A DNA stretch of 64,000 nucleotides, from contig JAPZUE010000006.1 of NCBI GenBank assembly GCA_027533385.1, positions 203,309 through 267,308 of the forward strand. The letters run 5' to 3'. Positions 1 through 9,404 of this stretch are shown one piece after another. Both the position numbers and the translations under genes were made by a program. Source of the stretch: Rhizobium sp. (GTDB lineage Bacteria; Pseudomonadota; Alphaproteobacteria; Rhizobiales; Rhizobiaceae). Within the stretch, counting starts at the first letter, position 1; each line of letters starts with the position of its first letter. Below the pieces are notes generated by a model. That model did no database searches, was not told the DNA's origin, and saw only the letters and a program-made list of their open reading frames with translations.

Positions 1-53
1 CTTCTCCGGGCGAAGACGCCGTTCCGACCATTAAGGATATCCCGTCCTCATGT

Positions 54-83
54 CTTGAATGTCTGGGTGCGGACACTCTATGT
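54..83 (+). promoter_or_regulatory. Candidate sigma-32 (RpoH) promoter of clpP
   Basis: A perfect CTTGAA (54-59) is followed after 17 bases by TCTATGT (77-83). This fits the alphaproteobacterial heat-shock promoter pattern (CTTGAA-N17-CYTATNT) except for the first base of the -10. It lies about 70 bases before the clpP ATG, a sensible leader length. The assignment to RpoH is inferred from the pattern and from the gene it precedes. Confidence 0.6.
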
Positions 84-151
84 AGGGATTGATAGAGATT
101 ACGTGATTCCCGCCACCGGATGTGCCGGGGAGAGGCTTGAAAAGGACCGAC

Positions 152-787
152 ATGAGAAATCCCGTTGATACCGCTCTCGCTCTGGTGCCGATGGTCGTCG
201 AACAGACCAATCGTGGCGAGCGCTCCTACGATATCTTCTCCCGACTGCTGAAGGAGCGGATCATCTTCCTGACGGGCCCGGTAGAAGACACCATGGCCTC
301 GCTGGTCTGCGCCCAGCTTCTCTTCCTCGAAGCCGAAAACCCGAAGAAGGAAATCGCGCTTTACATCAATTCGCCCGGCGGCGTCGTCACCTCAGGCATG
401 GCGATCTACGACACCATGCAGTTCATCCGCCCGGCCGTGTCGACGCTCTGCATCGGTCAGGCCGCATCGATGGGTTCGCTGCTGCTCGCAGCCGGCGAGA
501 AGGGCATGCGCTTTGCGACGCCGAACTCGCGTATCATGGTTCACCAGCCCTCCGGCGGCTTCCAGGGTCAGGCTTCCGACATCGAGCGCCATGCTCGTGA
601 CATCATTAAGATGAAGCGTCGTCTCAATGAGGTCTATGTGAAGCACACGGGCCGCACCTATGAAGAAGTCGAGTCGACGCTTGATCGCGACCACTTCATG
701 GAATCGAGCGAAGCCAAGGACTGGGGTCTGATCGACCGTATCCTGACCTCGCGCGCCGAAATCGAAGGTGCAGCACCTTCGGCATGA
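152..787 (+). CDS. clpP: ATP-dependent Clp protease proteolytic subunit ClpP
   Basis: Serine peptidase that forms the double-heptamer chamber degrading proteins unfolded by ClpX or ClpA in the cytoplasm. The 211-residue product has the full ClpP fold. The catalytic triad is readable: Ser106 in GQAASMGS, His131 in MVHQPSGG and Asp180 in LDRDHF, with the same spacing as E. coli mature Ser97/His122/Asp171. The open frame reaches a GTG at 122, but the ATG at 152 is preferred: it has an AAAGGA ribosome site 6 bases upstream and matches the usual rhizobial N-terminus MRNPVD. It is followed by clpX, its partner. A short G+C hairpin (794-809) lies just after the stop. Confidence 0.97.
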   Translation: MRNPVDTALALVPMVVEQTNRGERSYDIFSRLLKERIIFLTGPVEDTMASLVCAQLLFLEAENPKKEIALYINSPGGVVTSGMAIYDTMQFIRPAVSTLCIGQAASMGSLLLAAGEKGMRFATPNSRIMVHQPSGGFQGQASDIERHARDIIKMKRRLNEVYVKHTGRTYEEVESTLDRDHFMESSEAKDWGLIDRILTSRAEIEGAAPSA

Positions 788-1075
788 TGCAATATCCCCG
801 CCCGGGGATGTTTGCCGGACATGGCAGACGTGATCCGGGGCGGGGTTTAATCTCGGCGCAAAAGCGCTAATAGTAAGATTAAGGCTATGTTGAAGCTTTG
901 TGACATAGTCTGCCGAGACTGGGAGTTTTCGTTGCCGCCGCTCCGACATGGGTCGGGACGGCTAGTAGCTCCGGATCGGAAGAGGTTGCCACCAAAGGCG
1001 GCGGTGGTAACCGGACAGTGTGAGTGACCGCCCTGCCGTGACTGCGGTGGCGCGGCGTGCTGGAAGGATAAAGAC

Positions 1076-2353
1076 ATGAGCAAAGTCAGCGGAAGCAACG
1101 GCGGTGACTCCAAGAATACCCTTTATTGTTCCTTCTGCGGCAAGAGCCAGCACGAGGTCCGCAAGCTGATTGCTGGACCGACGGTGTTCATCTGCGATGA
1201 ATGCGTCGAACTCTGCATGGACATCATCCGCGAAGAGAACAAGTCTTCGATGGTCAAGTCTCGCGACGGCGTTCCCACGCCGCAGGACATCATCAAGATT
1301 CTCGATGAATACGTCATCGGCCAGAAGCAGGCGAAGAAGATCCTGTCGGTGGCCGTGCACAACCACTACAAGCGTCTGTCGCATGCCTCGAAGGGCGGCG
1401 ATGTGGAGCTGGCGAAGTCGAACATCATGCTTGTTGGTCCGACCGGCTGCGGCAAGACCTATCTTGCCCAGACGCTGGCCCGCATCATCGACGTACCCTT
1501 CACCATGGCCGACGCCACGACCCTGACCGAAGCCGGTTACGTCGGTGAAGATGTCGAAAACATCATCCTGAAGCTGCTCCAGGCTGCCGACTACAATGTC
1601 GAGCGCGCCCAGCGCGGCATCGTCTATATCGACGAAGTCGACAAGATCTCCCGCAAGTCGGACAATCCCTCGATCACCCGCGACGTGTCGGGCGAGGGCG
1701 TCCAGCAGGCGCTTCTGAAGATCATGGAAGGCACGGTCGCTTCGGTTCCGCCGCAGGGCGGTCGCAAGCATCCGCAGCAGGAATTCCTGCAGGTCGATAC
1801 GACGAACATCCTGTTCATCTGCGGTGGCGCTTTTGCCGGCCTCGACAAGATCATCTCTGCCCGTGGCGAGAAGACGTCGATCGGCTTCGGTGCAACCGTG
1901 AAGGCAGAAGACGATCGCCGCGTCGGCGAAGTCCTGCGCGAGCTGGAGCCGGAAGATCTGGTGAAGTTCGGCCTCATTCCGGAATTCATCGGTCGTCTGC
2001 CGGTTCTGGCAACGCTCGAGGATCTGGACGAGGATGCCCTGATCCAGATCCTGTCTGAGCCGAAGAACGCGCTCGTCAAGCAGTATCAGCGCCTGTTTGA
2101 GATGGAAGACGTCGAGCTGACCTTCCACGAGGACGCACTGCGCGAGATCGCCCGCAAAGCGATCACCCGCAAGACCGGTGCCCGCGGCCTGCGCTCGATC
2201 ATGGAAAAGATCCTGCTCGACACGATGTTCGAGTTGCCGGAACTGGAAGGCGTTCGCGAAGTCGTCATCTCCGACGATGTCGTCAACGGCAATTCCCGCC
2301 CGCTCTACATCTATGCCGACCGTCAGGAAGAGAAGGCCAACGCTTCGGCCTGA
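1076..2353 (+). CDS. clpX: ATP-dependent Clp protease ATP-binding subunit ClpX
   Basis: AAA+ unfoldase that recognises substrates and threads them into ClpP. In Caulobacter-type alphaproteobacteria it also clears cell-cycle regulators. The N-terminal zinc-binding domain has Cys18, Cys21, Cys40 and Cys43. Walker A GPTGCGKT is at 121-128, Walker B ends in Asp186-Glu187 (IVYIDEVDK), and the later SRH and C-terminal small domain are complete. At 425 residues the length is normal. A GGAAGGA ribosome site precedes the ATG. It lies 288 bases after clpP, so it may have its own promoter in that gap, where I see no convincing sigma-32 site. A strong terminator follows. Confidence 0.98.
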   Translation: MSKVSGSNGGDSKNTLYCSFCGKSQHEVRKLIAGPTVFICDECVELCMDIIREENKSSMVKSRDGVPTPQDIIKILDEYVIGQKQAKKILSVAVHNHYKRLSHASKGGDVELAKSNIMLVGPTGCGKTYLAQTLARIIDVPFTMADATTLTEAGYVGEDVENIILKLLQAADYNVERAQRGIVYIDEVDKISRKSDNPSITRDVSGEGVQQALLKIMEGTVASVPPQGGRKHPQQEFLQVDTTNILFICGGAFAGLDKIISARGEKTSIGFGATVKAEDDRRVGEVLRELEPEDLVKFGLIPEFIGRLPVLATLEDLDEDALIQILSEPKNALVKQYQRLFEMEDVELTFHEDALREIARKAITRKTGARGLRSIMEKILLDTMFELPELEGVREVVISDDVVNGNSRPLYIYADRQEEKANASA

Positions 2354-2380
2354 TCAAGGGCGCAGGACTGACCGATTTCG

Positions 2381-2410
2381 AACCCGCCCTCGTGGCGGGT
2401 TCTTTCGTTT
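2381..2410 (+). terminator. Intrinsic terminator of clpX
   Basis: AACCCGCC (2381-2388) and GGCGGGTT (2394-2401) form a perfect 8-bp stem with a 5-base loop. A T-rich stretch CTTTCGTTT follows. It begins 27 bases after the clpX stop and separates clpX from lon. Confidence 0.85.
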
Positions 2411-2683
2411 CGCATCTGTGGTTATCGACGGAAGAAGACTTTTTTGCTGTCAACTGCTGTTGTCAGGGCTGTCGATTGGGCTAGAACTGGAAACGGTATG
2501 AACGCCTCTGTGCTGCGTTGCTTTTACCGCGTAACCCGTGTCCCCGATCCCCATGCGAACGACGAGCGCCAACCGGGCGACGAAGTGACGCGCATGGTTC
2601 GCATCAGGTCCGGAAGCTAGTGGTAAAACCGGCAAGATTTGTCATGCTGGTGTCACAGATTCGGCGCCCCACAGGGCGGCAGG

Positions 2684-2712
2684 CTTGAATTGACGACTTC
2701 GCTACTCCACTT
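2684..2712 (+). promoter_or_regulatory. Candidate sigma-32 (RpoH) promoter of lon
   Basis: CTTGAA (2684-2689), 17 bases, then CCACTT (2707-2712), close to the alphaproteobacterial RpoH pattern CTTGAA-N17-CCATNT. Transcription would start near 2720, giving a leader of about 75 bases. That leader holds a perfect hairpin, GTCCCG (2762-2767) with CGGGAC (2772-2777), just before the ribosome site. The remaining gap between the clpX terminator and lon shows no other feature I can support. Confidence 0.5.
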
Positions 2713-2794
2713 GTTGGAGGAGCAAGAAATATGCCTGACGCCTCTTTTGGGTCGGCATGGAGTCCCGGTTACGGGACGTTGGAAAGGAAGTGAA

Positions 2795-5212
2795 ATGACG
2801 AATTCGTCTGCAGCAAACGAGGTGAACACCTATCCGGTGCTTCCTCTGCGCGACATCGTGGTATTCCCGCACATGATCGTCCCGCTGTTCGTCGGCCGTG
2901 AAAAGTCCATTCGCGCCCTGGAAGAGGTGATGGGCTCCGACAAGCAGATCATGCTCGCCACGCAGATCAATGCCAGTGACGACGATCCTGCACCCAATGC
3001 CATTTACGAAGTCGGCACCGTCGCAAACGTCCTGCAGCTCCTGAAGCTGCCCGACGGCACCGTGAAGGTGCTGATCGAAGGCCGCGCCCGCGCCAAGGTC
3101 GAAAGCTATACCGGCCGCGAGGACTATTACGAAGCCAAGGCCCGTATTCTCGCCGAACCGGCAGAGGACGCGGTGGAGATCGAGGCTCTGTCTCGCTCGG
3201 TGGTTTCCGAGTTCGAAAACTACGTCAAGCTGAACAAGAAGATCTCTCCCGAGGTCGTCGGCGCCGCGAGCCAGATCGAGGATTACTCGAAGCTCGCCGA
3301 TACCGTTGCCTCGCACCTGTCCATCAAGATCACCGAAAAGCAGGAAATGCTGGAAACGGTGAGCGTCAAGACGCGTCTTGAAAAGGCGCTCGGCTTCATG
3401 GAAGGCGAGATCTCGGTTCTCCAGGTCGAAAAGCGCATCCGCTCGCGCGTCAAGCGCCAGATGGAGAAGACCCAGCGCGAGTATTACCTCAACGAACAGA
3501 TGAAGGCGATCCAGAAGGAACTCGGCGACGGCGAAGACGGCCGTGACGAGATGGCCGAACTGGAAGAGCGCATCGCCAAGACCAAGCTTTCCAAGGAAGC
3601 CAAGGAAAAGGCCGATGCCGAGCTGAAGAAGCTGCGCCACATGAGCCCGATGTCGGCGGAAGCCACCGTCGTGCGCAATTATCTCGACTGGCTGCTGGGT
3701 CTGCCCTGGGGCAAGAAGTCGAAGGTCAAGATCGACCTGAACGCTGCTGAAAAGACCCTCGACGAAGACCATTTCGGCCTCGACAAGGTCAAGGAGCGCA
3801 TCGTCGAATATCTCGCCGTCCAGGCGCGTGCGACGAAGCTGAAGGGCCCGATCCTTTGCCTCGTCGGCCCTCCGGGCGTCGGCAAGACCTCGCTCGCCAA
3901 GTCGATCGCCAAGGCGACCGGACGCGAATACGTGCGCATGGCGCTCGGTGGCGTCCGTGACGAAGCCGAGATCCGCGGTCACCGCCGCACCTATATCGGC
4001 TCGATGCCCGGTAAGATCGTGCAGTCGATGAAGAAGGCCAAGAAGTCCAACCCGCTCTTCCTGCTCGATGAAATCGACAAGATGGGCATGGACTTCCGTG
4101 GCGATCCGTCTTCGGCTCTGCTCGAGGTGCTGGATCCCGAACAGAACTCGACCTTCATGGACCACTATCTCGAAGTGGAATATGACCTGTCGAACGTCAT
4201 GTTCGTCACGACCGCCAACACGCTGAACATCCCGGGTCCGCTGATGGACCGCATGGAGATCATCCGGATCGCCGGCTACACCGAGGATGAGAAGCTCGAA
4301 ATCGCCAAGCGGCACCTGATGCCGAAGGCGATCAAGGAACACGCCCTGCGTCCGGAGGAATTCTCCGTATCCGACAAGGCGATCCTGGCGGTCATCCAGC
4401 AGTATACCCGCGAAGCCGGTGTCCGCTCCTTCGAGCGCGAACTGATGAAGCTCGCCCGCAAGGCCGTGACCGAGATCATCAAGGGCAAGGTCAAGTCGGT
4501 CGAAGTGACCGAGAAAAACATTGCCGATTATCTCGGCGTCCCGCGCTTCCGCCATGGCGAAGCCGAGGGCGAGGATCAGGTCGGTGTCGTCACCGGTCTC
4601 GCCTGGACTGAGGTCGGCGGCGAACTGCTGACGATCGAAGGCGTCATGATGCCCGGCAAGGGCCGCATGACGGTGACCGGCAACCTGAAGGACGTGATGA
4701 AGGAATCGATTTCTGCGGCGGCATCCTATGTCCGCAGCAGAGCCGTCGATTTCGGCGTAGAGCCGCCGCGCTTCGACAAGTCCGACATTCACGTGCATGT
4801 GCCGGAAGGTGCAACGCCGAAGGATGGTCCGTCCGCCGGTATTGCCATGGCAACGGCCATCGTCTCGATTATGACCGGCATCCCGGTTTCCAAGGATGTC
4901 GCGATGACGGGCGAAGTCACGCTTCGTGGCCGCGTCCTGCCGATCGGCGGCCTCAAGGAAAAGCTGCTTGCAGCACTCCGTGGTGGCATCAAGAAGGTTC
5001 TGATTCCGGAAGAGAACGCCAAGGACCTGGCGGACATTCCGGACAACGTGAAGAACAACATGGAGATCATTCCTGTGTCCCGCATGGGCGAGGTGATCCG
5101 TCATGCGCTGGTTCGCGTGCCTGAACCGATTGAATGGGACGGAACCGTCGAAACGCCGGCCATCGGCGTTGTCGAAGGGGTCGATGATTCAGGCGCTACG
5201 GTCGCTCACTGA
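2795..5212 (+). CDS. lon: Lon protease
   Basis: Cytoplasmic ATP-dependent serine protease that removes misfolded and regulatory proteins. Order: N-terminal substrate-binding domain (about 1-200), coiled-coil linker, AAA+ module with Walker A GPPGVGKT at 358-365, then the protease domain with Ser680 in PKDGPSAG and Lys723 in GGLKEK. The 43-residue spacing of this dyad equals E. coli Ser679/Lys722. The frame is open back to 2639, but the ATG at 2795 has a GGAAAGGAAG ribosome site and gives 805 residues, the usual rhizobial size. It is monocistronic, between a heat-shock-like promoter and a strong terminator. Confidence 0.98.
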   Translation: MTNSSAANEVNTYPVLPLRDIVVFPHMIVPLFVGREKSIRALEEVMGSDKQIMLATQINASDDDPAPNAIYEVGTVANVLQLLKLPDGTVKVLIEGRARAKVESYTGREDYYEAKARILAEPAEDAVEIEALSRSVVSEFENYVKLNKKISPEVVGAASQIEDYSKLADTVASHLSIKITEKQEMLETVSVKTRLEKALGFMEGEISVLQVEKRIRSRVKRQMEKTQREYYLNEQMKAIQKELGDGEDGRDEMAELEERIAKTKLSKEAKEKADAELKKLRHMSPMSAEATVVRNYLDWLLGLPWGKKSKVKIDLNAAEKTLDEDHFGLDKVKERIVEYLAVQARATKLKGPILCLVGPPGVGKTSLAKSIAKATGREYVRMALGGVRDEAEIRGHRRTYIGSMPGKIVQSMKKAKKSNPLFLLDEIDKMGMDFRGDPSSALLEVLDPEQNSTFMDHYLEVEYDLSNVMFVTTANTLNIPGPLMDRMEIIRIAGYTEDEKLEIAKRHLMPKAIKEHALRPEEFSVSDKAILAVIQQYTREAGVRSFERELMKLARKAVTEIIKGKVKSVEVTEKNIADYLGVPRFRHGEAEGEDQVGVVTGLAWTEVGGELLTIEGVMMPGKGRMTVTGNLKDVMKESISAAASYVRSRAVDFGVEPPRFDKSDIHVHVPEGATPKDGPSAGIAMATAIVSIMTGIPVSKDVAMTGEVTLRGRVLPIGGLKEKLLAALRGGIKKVLIPEENAKDLADIPDNVKNNMEIIPVSRMGEVIRHALVRVPEPIEWDGTVETPAIGVVEGVDDSGATVAH

Positions 5213-5254
5213 GGCAGTTTTGCCATAAGTGAGCCACAAAGCTCCAAAACCGAC

Positions 5255-5285
5255 AAAAAGGCTGGCATTTTTGCCAGCCTTTTTT
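5255..5285 (+). terminator. Intrinsic terminator of lon
   Basis: AGGCTGGCA (5259-5267) pairs with TGCCAGCCT (5272-5280) around a TTTT loop. The stem is flanked by five A upstream and five more T downstream, a classical Rho-independent terminator 43 bases after the lon stop. Confidence 0.92.
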
Positions 5286-5418
5286 GTGAAAACTCCCTTA
5301 AACGGCTTGTTTTCCGGGGCTTTCGGGTGCTTTTGAGTTGCGAAGGGCAGAAGCAATCGTATTCTCCGCCCGACTTGAACTTTTGAGTCGTTTCATACCA
5401 ATCAGAAAGGGTGGAAAC

Positions 5419-5694
5419 ATGAACAAGAACGAACTCGTATCCGCGGTCGCCGAGAAGGCTGGCCTGACCAAGGCTGACGCGGCCTCTGCCGTCGACGCCG
5501 TTTTTGAAACGGTTCAGGCTGAACTGAAGAACGGCGGCGACGTTCGCCTCGCCGGCTTCGGCGCCTTCACCGTTGCCCGTCGCGAAGCCTCCAAGGGCCG
5601 CAACCCGTCCACCGGCGCTGAAGTCGATATCCCGGCTCGCAACGTTCCGAAGTTCACGGCCGGCAAGGGCCTGAAGGACGCTGTCAACAGCTGA
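5419..5694 (+). CDS. hupB: DNA-binding protein HU (beta type)
   Basis: Small histone-like protein that bends and compacts DNA as a dimer. The 91-residue product opens with the standard HU start MNKNELVSAVAEKAGL and has the DNA-binding arm region around GRNPSTGAEVDIPARNVPKF (residues about 56-75). The upstream in-frame start at 5338 would add a non-HU leader. The ATG at 5419 follows an AAGGGTGG ribosome site and gives the typical 90-91 residue length. Its position directly after lon is conserved in many proteobacteria. A terminator follows closely, so it is its own transcript. Confidence 0.97.
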   Translation: MNKNELVSAVAEKAGLTKADAASAVDAVFETVQAELKNGGDVRLAGFGAFTVARREASKGRNPSTGAEVDIPARNVPKFTAGKGLKDAVNS

Positions 5695-5748
5695 TCCGTC
5701 GTGACCGTCGCCACCCTTCGGTGCCGATGGTCAGCTGACACCCTGGTT

Positions 5749-5778
5749 AGCCCGGCCTCTGTGCCGGGCTTTCTTTTT
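5749..5778 (+). terminator. Intrinsic terminator of hupB
   Basis: AGCCCGGC (5749-5756) and GCCGGGCT (5763-5770) form a perfect 8-bp stem with a 6-base loop, followed by TTCTTTTTG. Confidence 0.9.
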
Positions 5779-5837
5779 GTCCGTCTTGCGCTGCAGCATG
5801 AGCTGTCATATTTCTGTGAAGCCGGATTGTCCGGCAT

Positions 5838-5991
5838 TCGTTCTCAGGGCGGGGTGAAACTCCCCACCGGCGGTAAAGGAGGAAACTCCAAGCCCGCGAG
5901 CGCCTGGCCTTCCTGAAGGGGAGGGGCAGGGTCAGCAGATCCGGTGTGATTCCGGAGCCGACGGTTAAAGTCCGGATGAAAGAGAATGAGG
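5838..5991 (+). promoter_or_regulatory. FMN riboswitch (RFN element)
   Basis: All conserved blocks of the RFN aptamer are readable in order: the TTCTCAGGGCGGGGTGAAA start, CCCCACCGGCGGTAA, the AGCCCGCGAGCG segment, GGTCAGCAGATCCGGTG, then CCGACGGTTAAAGTCCGGATG and the closing GAGAATGAG that pairs with CGTTCTC at the 5' end to form P1. FMN binding normally switches the downstream gene off. The next gene is a riboflavin-importer-type permease, and a terminator hairpin lies between them, so transcriptional attenuation is the likely mode. Confidence 0.96.
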
Positions 5992-6047
5992 TCAGGTGGC
6001 GCTCTCCCTCCGTGTCGTGCGGATGGCCAAGGCGTTGCTGCGCAGGT

Positions 6048-6072
6048 CCGTGCCCGTCCGGGCGCGGTTTTT
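6048..6072 (+). terminator. Riboswitch-linked terminator (expression platform)
   Basis: CCGTGCCC (6048-6055) pairs with GGGCGCGG (6060-6067; one G-U) around a 4-base loop, followed directly by TTTTT. It sits 56 bases after the FMN aptamer and before the permease gene. It is the probable OFF-state terminator. Confidence 0.7.
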
Positions 6073-6096
6073 CGTCGTCCTCATCTGTCCTGATTT

Positions 6097-7029
6097 GTGT
6101 TGGTCCTTTGGAAAAGGAAACATGACAAGAATCAGAGCTCCGTTTCGCTCTTGCGTTCCCGGGCCTTTCTCGGCGCCGGTTTCATGGTGTTGGCAGGCGT
6201 TGCCTTTGCCGCACTCAACGTCGTCACCCAGTGGCTCTCGATGACGCTCGGCTTTCCGCCAGCGTCAACGGCCTTCTGGCAATATGGCTTCGCTCTCCTC
6301 CTCTCGCTTCCGCTGCTGTTCCGCCTCGGTTTGAAGGCCATGAAGACGGCCTATCCCGTCCGTCACATCCTGCGGGTGCTGCTCGCCGCCTTCGGCGTCC
6401 AGGCCTGGGTGACGGGCCTTGCAACCGTGCCCATCTGGCAGGCGATTGCGCTTGTCATGACCTCGCCCTTCTTCATCATCATCGGCGCACGTCTTTTTCT
6501 CGGGGAGACAGTCGGGCGCGACCGCTGGCTGGCCACGCTGACAGGTTTCGTCGGTGCGATGATCATCCTGCAGCCATGGGCCGACAGCTTCACCCTCGCA
6601 GCCCTGCTGCCAGTGCTCTCCGCTCTGCTCTGGGGCGGCTCGTCGCTGATCATGAAGAACCTCACCCACTACGAGGCGCCGGAAACGGTGACCGTCTGGC
6701 TTCTTGTGCTGTTGACGCCGATCAACGCGGGGCTCGCCGTGGCGGGTGGCTTCGTCATGCCCGAAGGTCTGGCGCTCTGGCTGCTTCTGGGCGCGGGTCT
6801 CCTGACAGCCCTTGGCCAATATCTGCTGACGCTCGCCTACAACGCCGCCGACGCAGCCTATGTGCAGCCTTTTGATGACCTGAAGCTGCCGCTCAACGTC
6901 TTCGCCGGCTGGCTGGTCTTCGGTTATGCACCGAGCGGCTATCTCTGGCTGGGCGCGCTTCTGATCCTCGGTGCTTCGCTCTTCCTGATGCTGCGCGAGG
7001 CAGGCAAGGAAGCCTTGCCGACGTCCTGA
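6097..7029 (+). CDS. ribN: EamA/DMT-family permease, probable riboflavin importer RibN
   Basis: Inner-membrane permease of about ten hydrophobic segments in two EamA repeats. An EamA permease directly under an FMN riboswitch in a rhizobium fits RibN, a riboflavin uptake protein. The body from RAFLGAGFMVLAG on is intact, but the start is unclear. The best ribosome site (GGAAAAGGAAAC) leads to an ATG at 6122 in a different frame, which closes after 40 codons. In-frame choices are TTG 6097, TTG 6151 or ATG 6184. One added base near 6150 would join the 6122 start to the permease frame as MTRIRAPFRS-LRSRAFLG, so a 1-base deletion or sequence error is possible. The coordinates use the longest frame. 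Confidence 0.85.
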   Translation: MLVLWKRKHDKNQSSVSLLRSRAFLGAGFMVLAGVAFAALNVVTQWLSMTLGFPPASTAFWQYGFALLLSLPLLFRLGLKAMKTAYPVRHILRVLLAAFGVQAWVTGLATVPIWQAIALVMTSPFFIIIGARLFLGETVGRDRWLATLTGFVGAMIILQPWADSFTLAALLPVLSALLWGGSSLIMKNLTHYEAPETVTVWLLVLLTPINAGLAVAGGFVMPEGLALWLLLGAGLLTALGQYLLTLAYNAADAAYVQPFDDLKLPLNVFAGWLVFGYAPSGYLWLGALLILGASLFLMLREAGKEALPTS

Positions 7030-7127
7030 TCGGATGATTCGTCGGATCGACATCCAACTGTCATCCGACTGTCACCGGACTGGCCCAAAAACCTCCTGTT
7101 CCATTTCTGGATACTGGAGGTTTCCCG

Positions 7128-9326
7128 ATGACCCATGGTCTCTCCCGCGTCGCCCTGACGGCGGCGCTCTTTGCATCCGTGGCCCTGCCGGCCGCTGCCG
7201 AACAGGTCTTCAACCGCATTGCCACATTCCCGGTCGCCGCAAACCTGCCGGCTGACAAGGACAAGCTTTCCACCACCTCGGCCGAAATCGTCACCGCCTC
7301 GGAAGACGGCAATACGCTGATCTATTCCGACAGCCCGCTCGGCGGCATCGGCTTCATCGACATCACCGACGCCAAGGCCCCGAAGGCTGCCGGCGCGCTG
7401 ATGATGGACGGCGAACCGACTTCGGTCGCGGTCGCCGGATCCAAGGTCATGGTCGGCGTCAACACGTCGGAAAGCAAGGACAAGCCTTCGGGCAAGCTCG
7501 CCGTCGTCGACATCGCCTCCAAGGCAATCGACGCGACCTGCGATATCGGTGGTCAGCCTGATTCCGTTGCTGTCGCCAAGGACGGCTCTTTCGTCGCGAT
7601 CGCCATCGAGAACGAGCGCGACGAAGACGTCAATGACGGCGCCCTGCCGCAGATGCCGGCGGGTGACCTCGTGATCGTGTCGCTGAAGGATGGCGCTGCC
7701 GATTGCGGCTCGATCAAGCGTGTCGCCCTGACCGGTCTCGCCGACGTTGCCCCTGATGATCCGGAGCCGGAATTCGTCGCGATCAACAGCCTTGGCGAAA
7801 TCGCCGTGACGCTGCAGGAAAACAACCACATCGCCATCGTCGACGGCAAGACGGGCGAGGTGAAGGCACACTTCTCTGCTGGCACCGTCGATCTCACCGG
7901 CATCGACACCAAGTCGGACGGTGCTCTGAAGTTCTCCGGCACCAAGGAAGGCGTGCCGCGCGAGCCTGACGCGGTGAAGTGGCTCGGTGACGATCGTCTC
8001 GTTGTCGCCAATGAAGGCGACTGGAATGGCGGCTCGCGCAGCTTCACCATCTTCGACAAGACCGGCAAGGTCGCCTATGAATCGGGTGCTTCGCTCGAAA
8101 TGGCGATCGCCCAGATCGGCCACTTCCCCGACAAGCGCGCCCGCTCCAAGGGTGTCGAGCCGGAAGGCCTGGAAGCTGCCACCTTCGGCGATCAGAACTA
8201 CTTCTTCGTTCTCGCCGAGCGCTCCTCGGTCGCCGCTGTTTACAAGGACACTGGCGCAGAGCCGGAACTCACCCAGCTTCTGCCGTCGGGCGTCTCGCCG
8301 GAAGGCGCTGTCGCGATCCCCTCGCGCAACCTGCTGGTCACCGCCAACGAAGTCGATCTCGGCGAAGATGGCGGCCCGCGTTCGCATGTGATGCTTTACG
8401 AACTCGCTGAAGGTACGCCCGCCTATCCGATGCTCGAATCCGCCATGGTCGATGGCGCACCGATCGGTTGGGGCGCTCTCTCGGGTCTGGTTGGCGACGC
8501 TGAAAAGGCAGGCCAGCTCTACGCCGTCAATGACAGCTTCTATGCGATGCAGCCGACCATCTACACGATCGATGCGACGCAGAAGCCGGCTGTCATCATC
8601 TCGGCCCTGCCGGTCACCCGCGCCGGTGCCGCTGCCCAGAAGCTCGACCTCGAAGGCATCACGCTGGATGGCAAGGGCGGCTTCTGGCTGGCCTCCGAAG
8701 GCGATGCCGCCAAGCTCGTCGGCCACGGCCTTTACAACGTCGACGCCAAGGGTGAGATCAAGGCCGAGATCGGCTTTCCGGCTGAACTCCTGGCCGGCCA
8801 GGCACGCTTTGGTCTTGAAGGCATCACCTCTGTTGGCACCGGCGACGACATGACGCTGTGGATGGCGGTTCAGCGCGAATGGGGCGATGACGAGAAGGGC
8901 ACGGTCAAGCTCCTCTCCTACAACCCCAAGTCCAAGGAATGGGGCGCCGTGCGCTACCCGCTTGAGAAGGCCGGCGAAGGCTGGGTCGGTCTCTCCGAAA
9001 TCACCGCCCATGGCGACTACGTCTACATCGTCGAGCGCGACAACCAGGTAGGCGACAATGCCAAGCTGAAGAAGCTCTACCGCGTCGCCATCGCCGACCT
9101 GAAGCCTGCCAAGATTGGCGAGGCACTGCCGACCGTCGTCAAGCAAGAGGTCCATGACTTCATCCCGGATCTCAAGGCCGCCACCAATGGCTACGTCGTC
9201 GACAAGCTCGAAGGCTTTGCCTTCGACGCCTCGGGCAAGGCTTTCGCCGTGACCGACAATGACGGCGTGGATGATAGCTCCGGTGAGACCCTGTTCTGGG
9301 AAGTGAACCTGCAGGGCACCAACTGA
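7128..9326 (+). CDS. Exported esterase-like-activity-of-phytase family protein
   Basis: A 732-residue protein with a clean Sec signal peptide (positively charged start, hydrophobic core, cleavage near LPAAAEQ at about residue 25), so periplasmic or secreted. The N-terminal half repeats short VVDI / VAVAKDG / VSLKDG strands, as in a beta-propeller. The C-terminal part (about 430-725) has LDLEGITLDGKGGFWLASEGD and LEGFAFDASGKAFAVTDNDG, typical of the phytase-like esterase family. The substrate is not readable from sequence; a phosphoester or similar ester is only suggested by the family. A GGAGG ribosome site lies before the ATG. It is a single gene, closed by a strong terminator shared with the convergent reductase. 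Confidence 0.85.
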   Translation: MTHGLSRVALTAALFASVALPAAAEQVFNRIATFPVAANLPADKDKLSTTSAEIVTASEDGNTLIYSDSPLGGIGFIDITDAKAPKAAGALMMDGEPTSVAVAGSKVMVGVNTSESKDKPSGKLAVVDIASKAIDATCDIGGQPDSVAVAKDGSFVAIAIENERDEDVNDGALPQMPAGDLVIVSLKDGAADCGSIKRVALTGLADVAPDDPEPEFVAINSLGEIAVTLQENNHIAIVDGKTGEVKAHFSAGTVDLTGIDTKSDGALKFSGTKEGVPREPDAVKWLGDDRLVVANEGDWNGGSRSFTIFDKTGKVAYESGASLEMAIAQIGHFPDKRARSKGVEPEGLEAATFGDQNYFFVLAERSSVAAVYKDTGAEPELTQLLPSGVSPEGAVAIPSRNLLVTANEVDLGEDGGPRSHVMLYELAEGTPAYPMLESAMVDGAPIGWGALSGLVGDAEKAGQLYAVNDSFYAMQPTIYTIDATQKPAVIISALPVTRAGAAAQKLDLEGITLDGKGGFWLASEGDAAKLVGHGLYNVDAKGEIKAEIGFPAELLAGQARFGLEGITSVGTGDDMTLWMAVQREWGDDEKGTVKLLSYNPKSKEWGAVRYPLEKAGEGWVGLSEITAHGDYVYIVERDNQVGDNAKLKKLYRVAIADLKPAKIGEALPTVVKQEVHDFIPDLKAATNGYVVDKLEGFAFDASGKAFAVTDNDGVDDSSGETLFWEVNLQGTN

Positions 9327-9355
9327 TCGAAAGATCATGCCACCTGAAACAACAG

Positions 9356-9385
9356 AGGCCGGGTGATCGCTCACCCGGCCTTTTT
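9356..9385 (+). terminator. Intrinsic terminator between convergent genes
   Basis: AGGCCGGGTGA (9356-9366) and TCACCCGGCCT (9371-9381) form a perfect 11-bp stem with a 4-base loop, then TTTTC. It serves the phytase-like gene. The hairpin lies 19 bases past the end of the opposing reductase gene and could also act on that transcript. Confidence 0.9.
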
Positions 9386-9404
9386 CATTGAACGCTGTAG
9401 CGTC

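Noticed and set aside
985..1011. Inverted repeat GTTGCCACC / GGTGGTAAC before clpX as an operator or terminator
   Set aside because: One mismatch, no T-tract and no known motif, so its role cannot be supported.
2604..2616. TCAGGTCCGGAAG, like the core of bacterial signal recognition particle RNA
   Set aside because: The expected AGCAGCC continuation and the closing helix are absent, so the match is probably chance.
2702..5104. An 800-codon minus-strand frame opposite lon
   Set aside because: Composition is that of a codon-bias shadow, and lon is complete on the plus strand.
5374..5402. CTTGAA-N17-ACCAAT before hupB as another sigma-32 promoter
   Set aside because: The -10 is poor and the start would lie only about 10 bases before the ATG.
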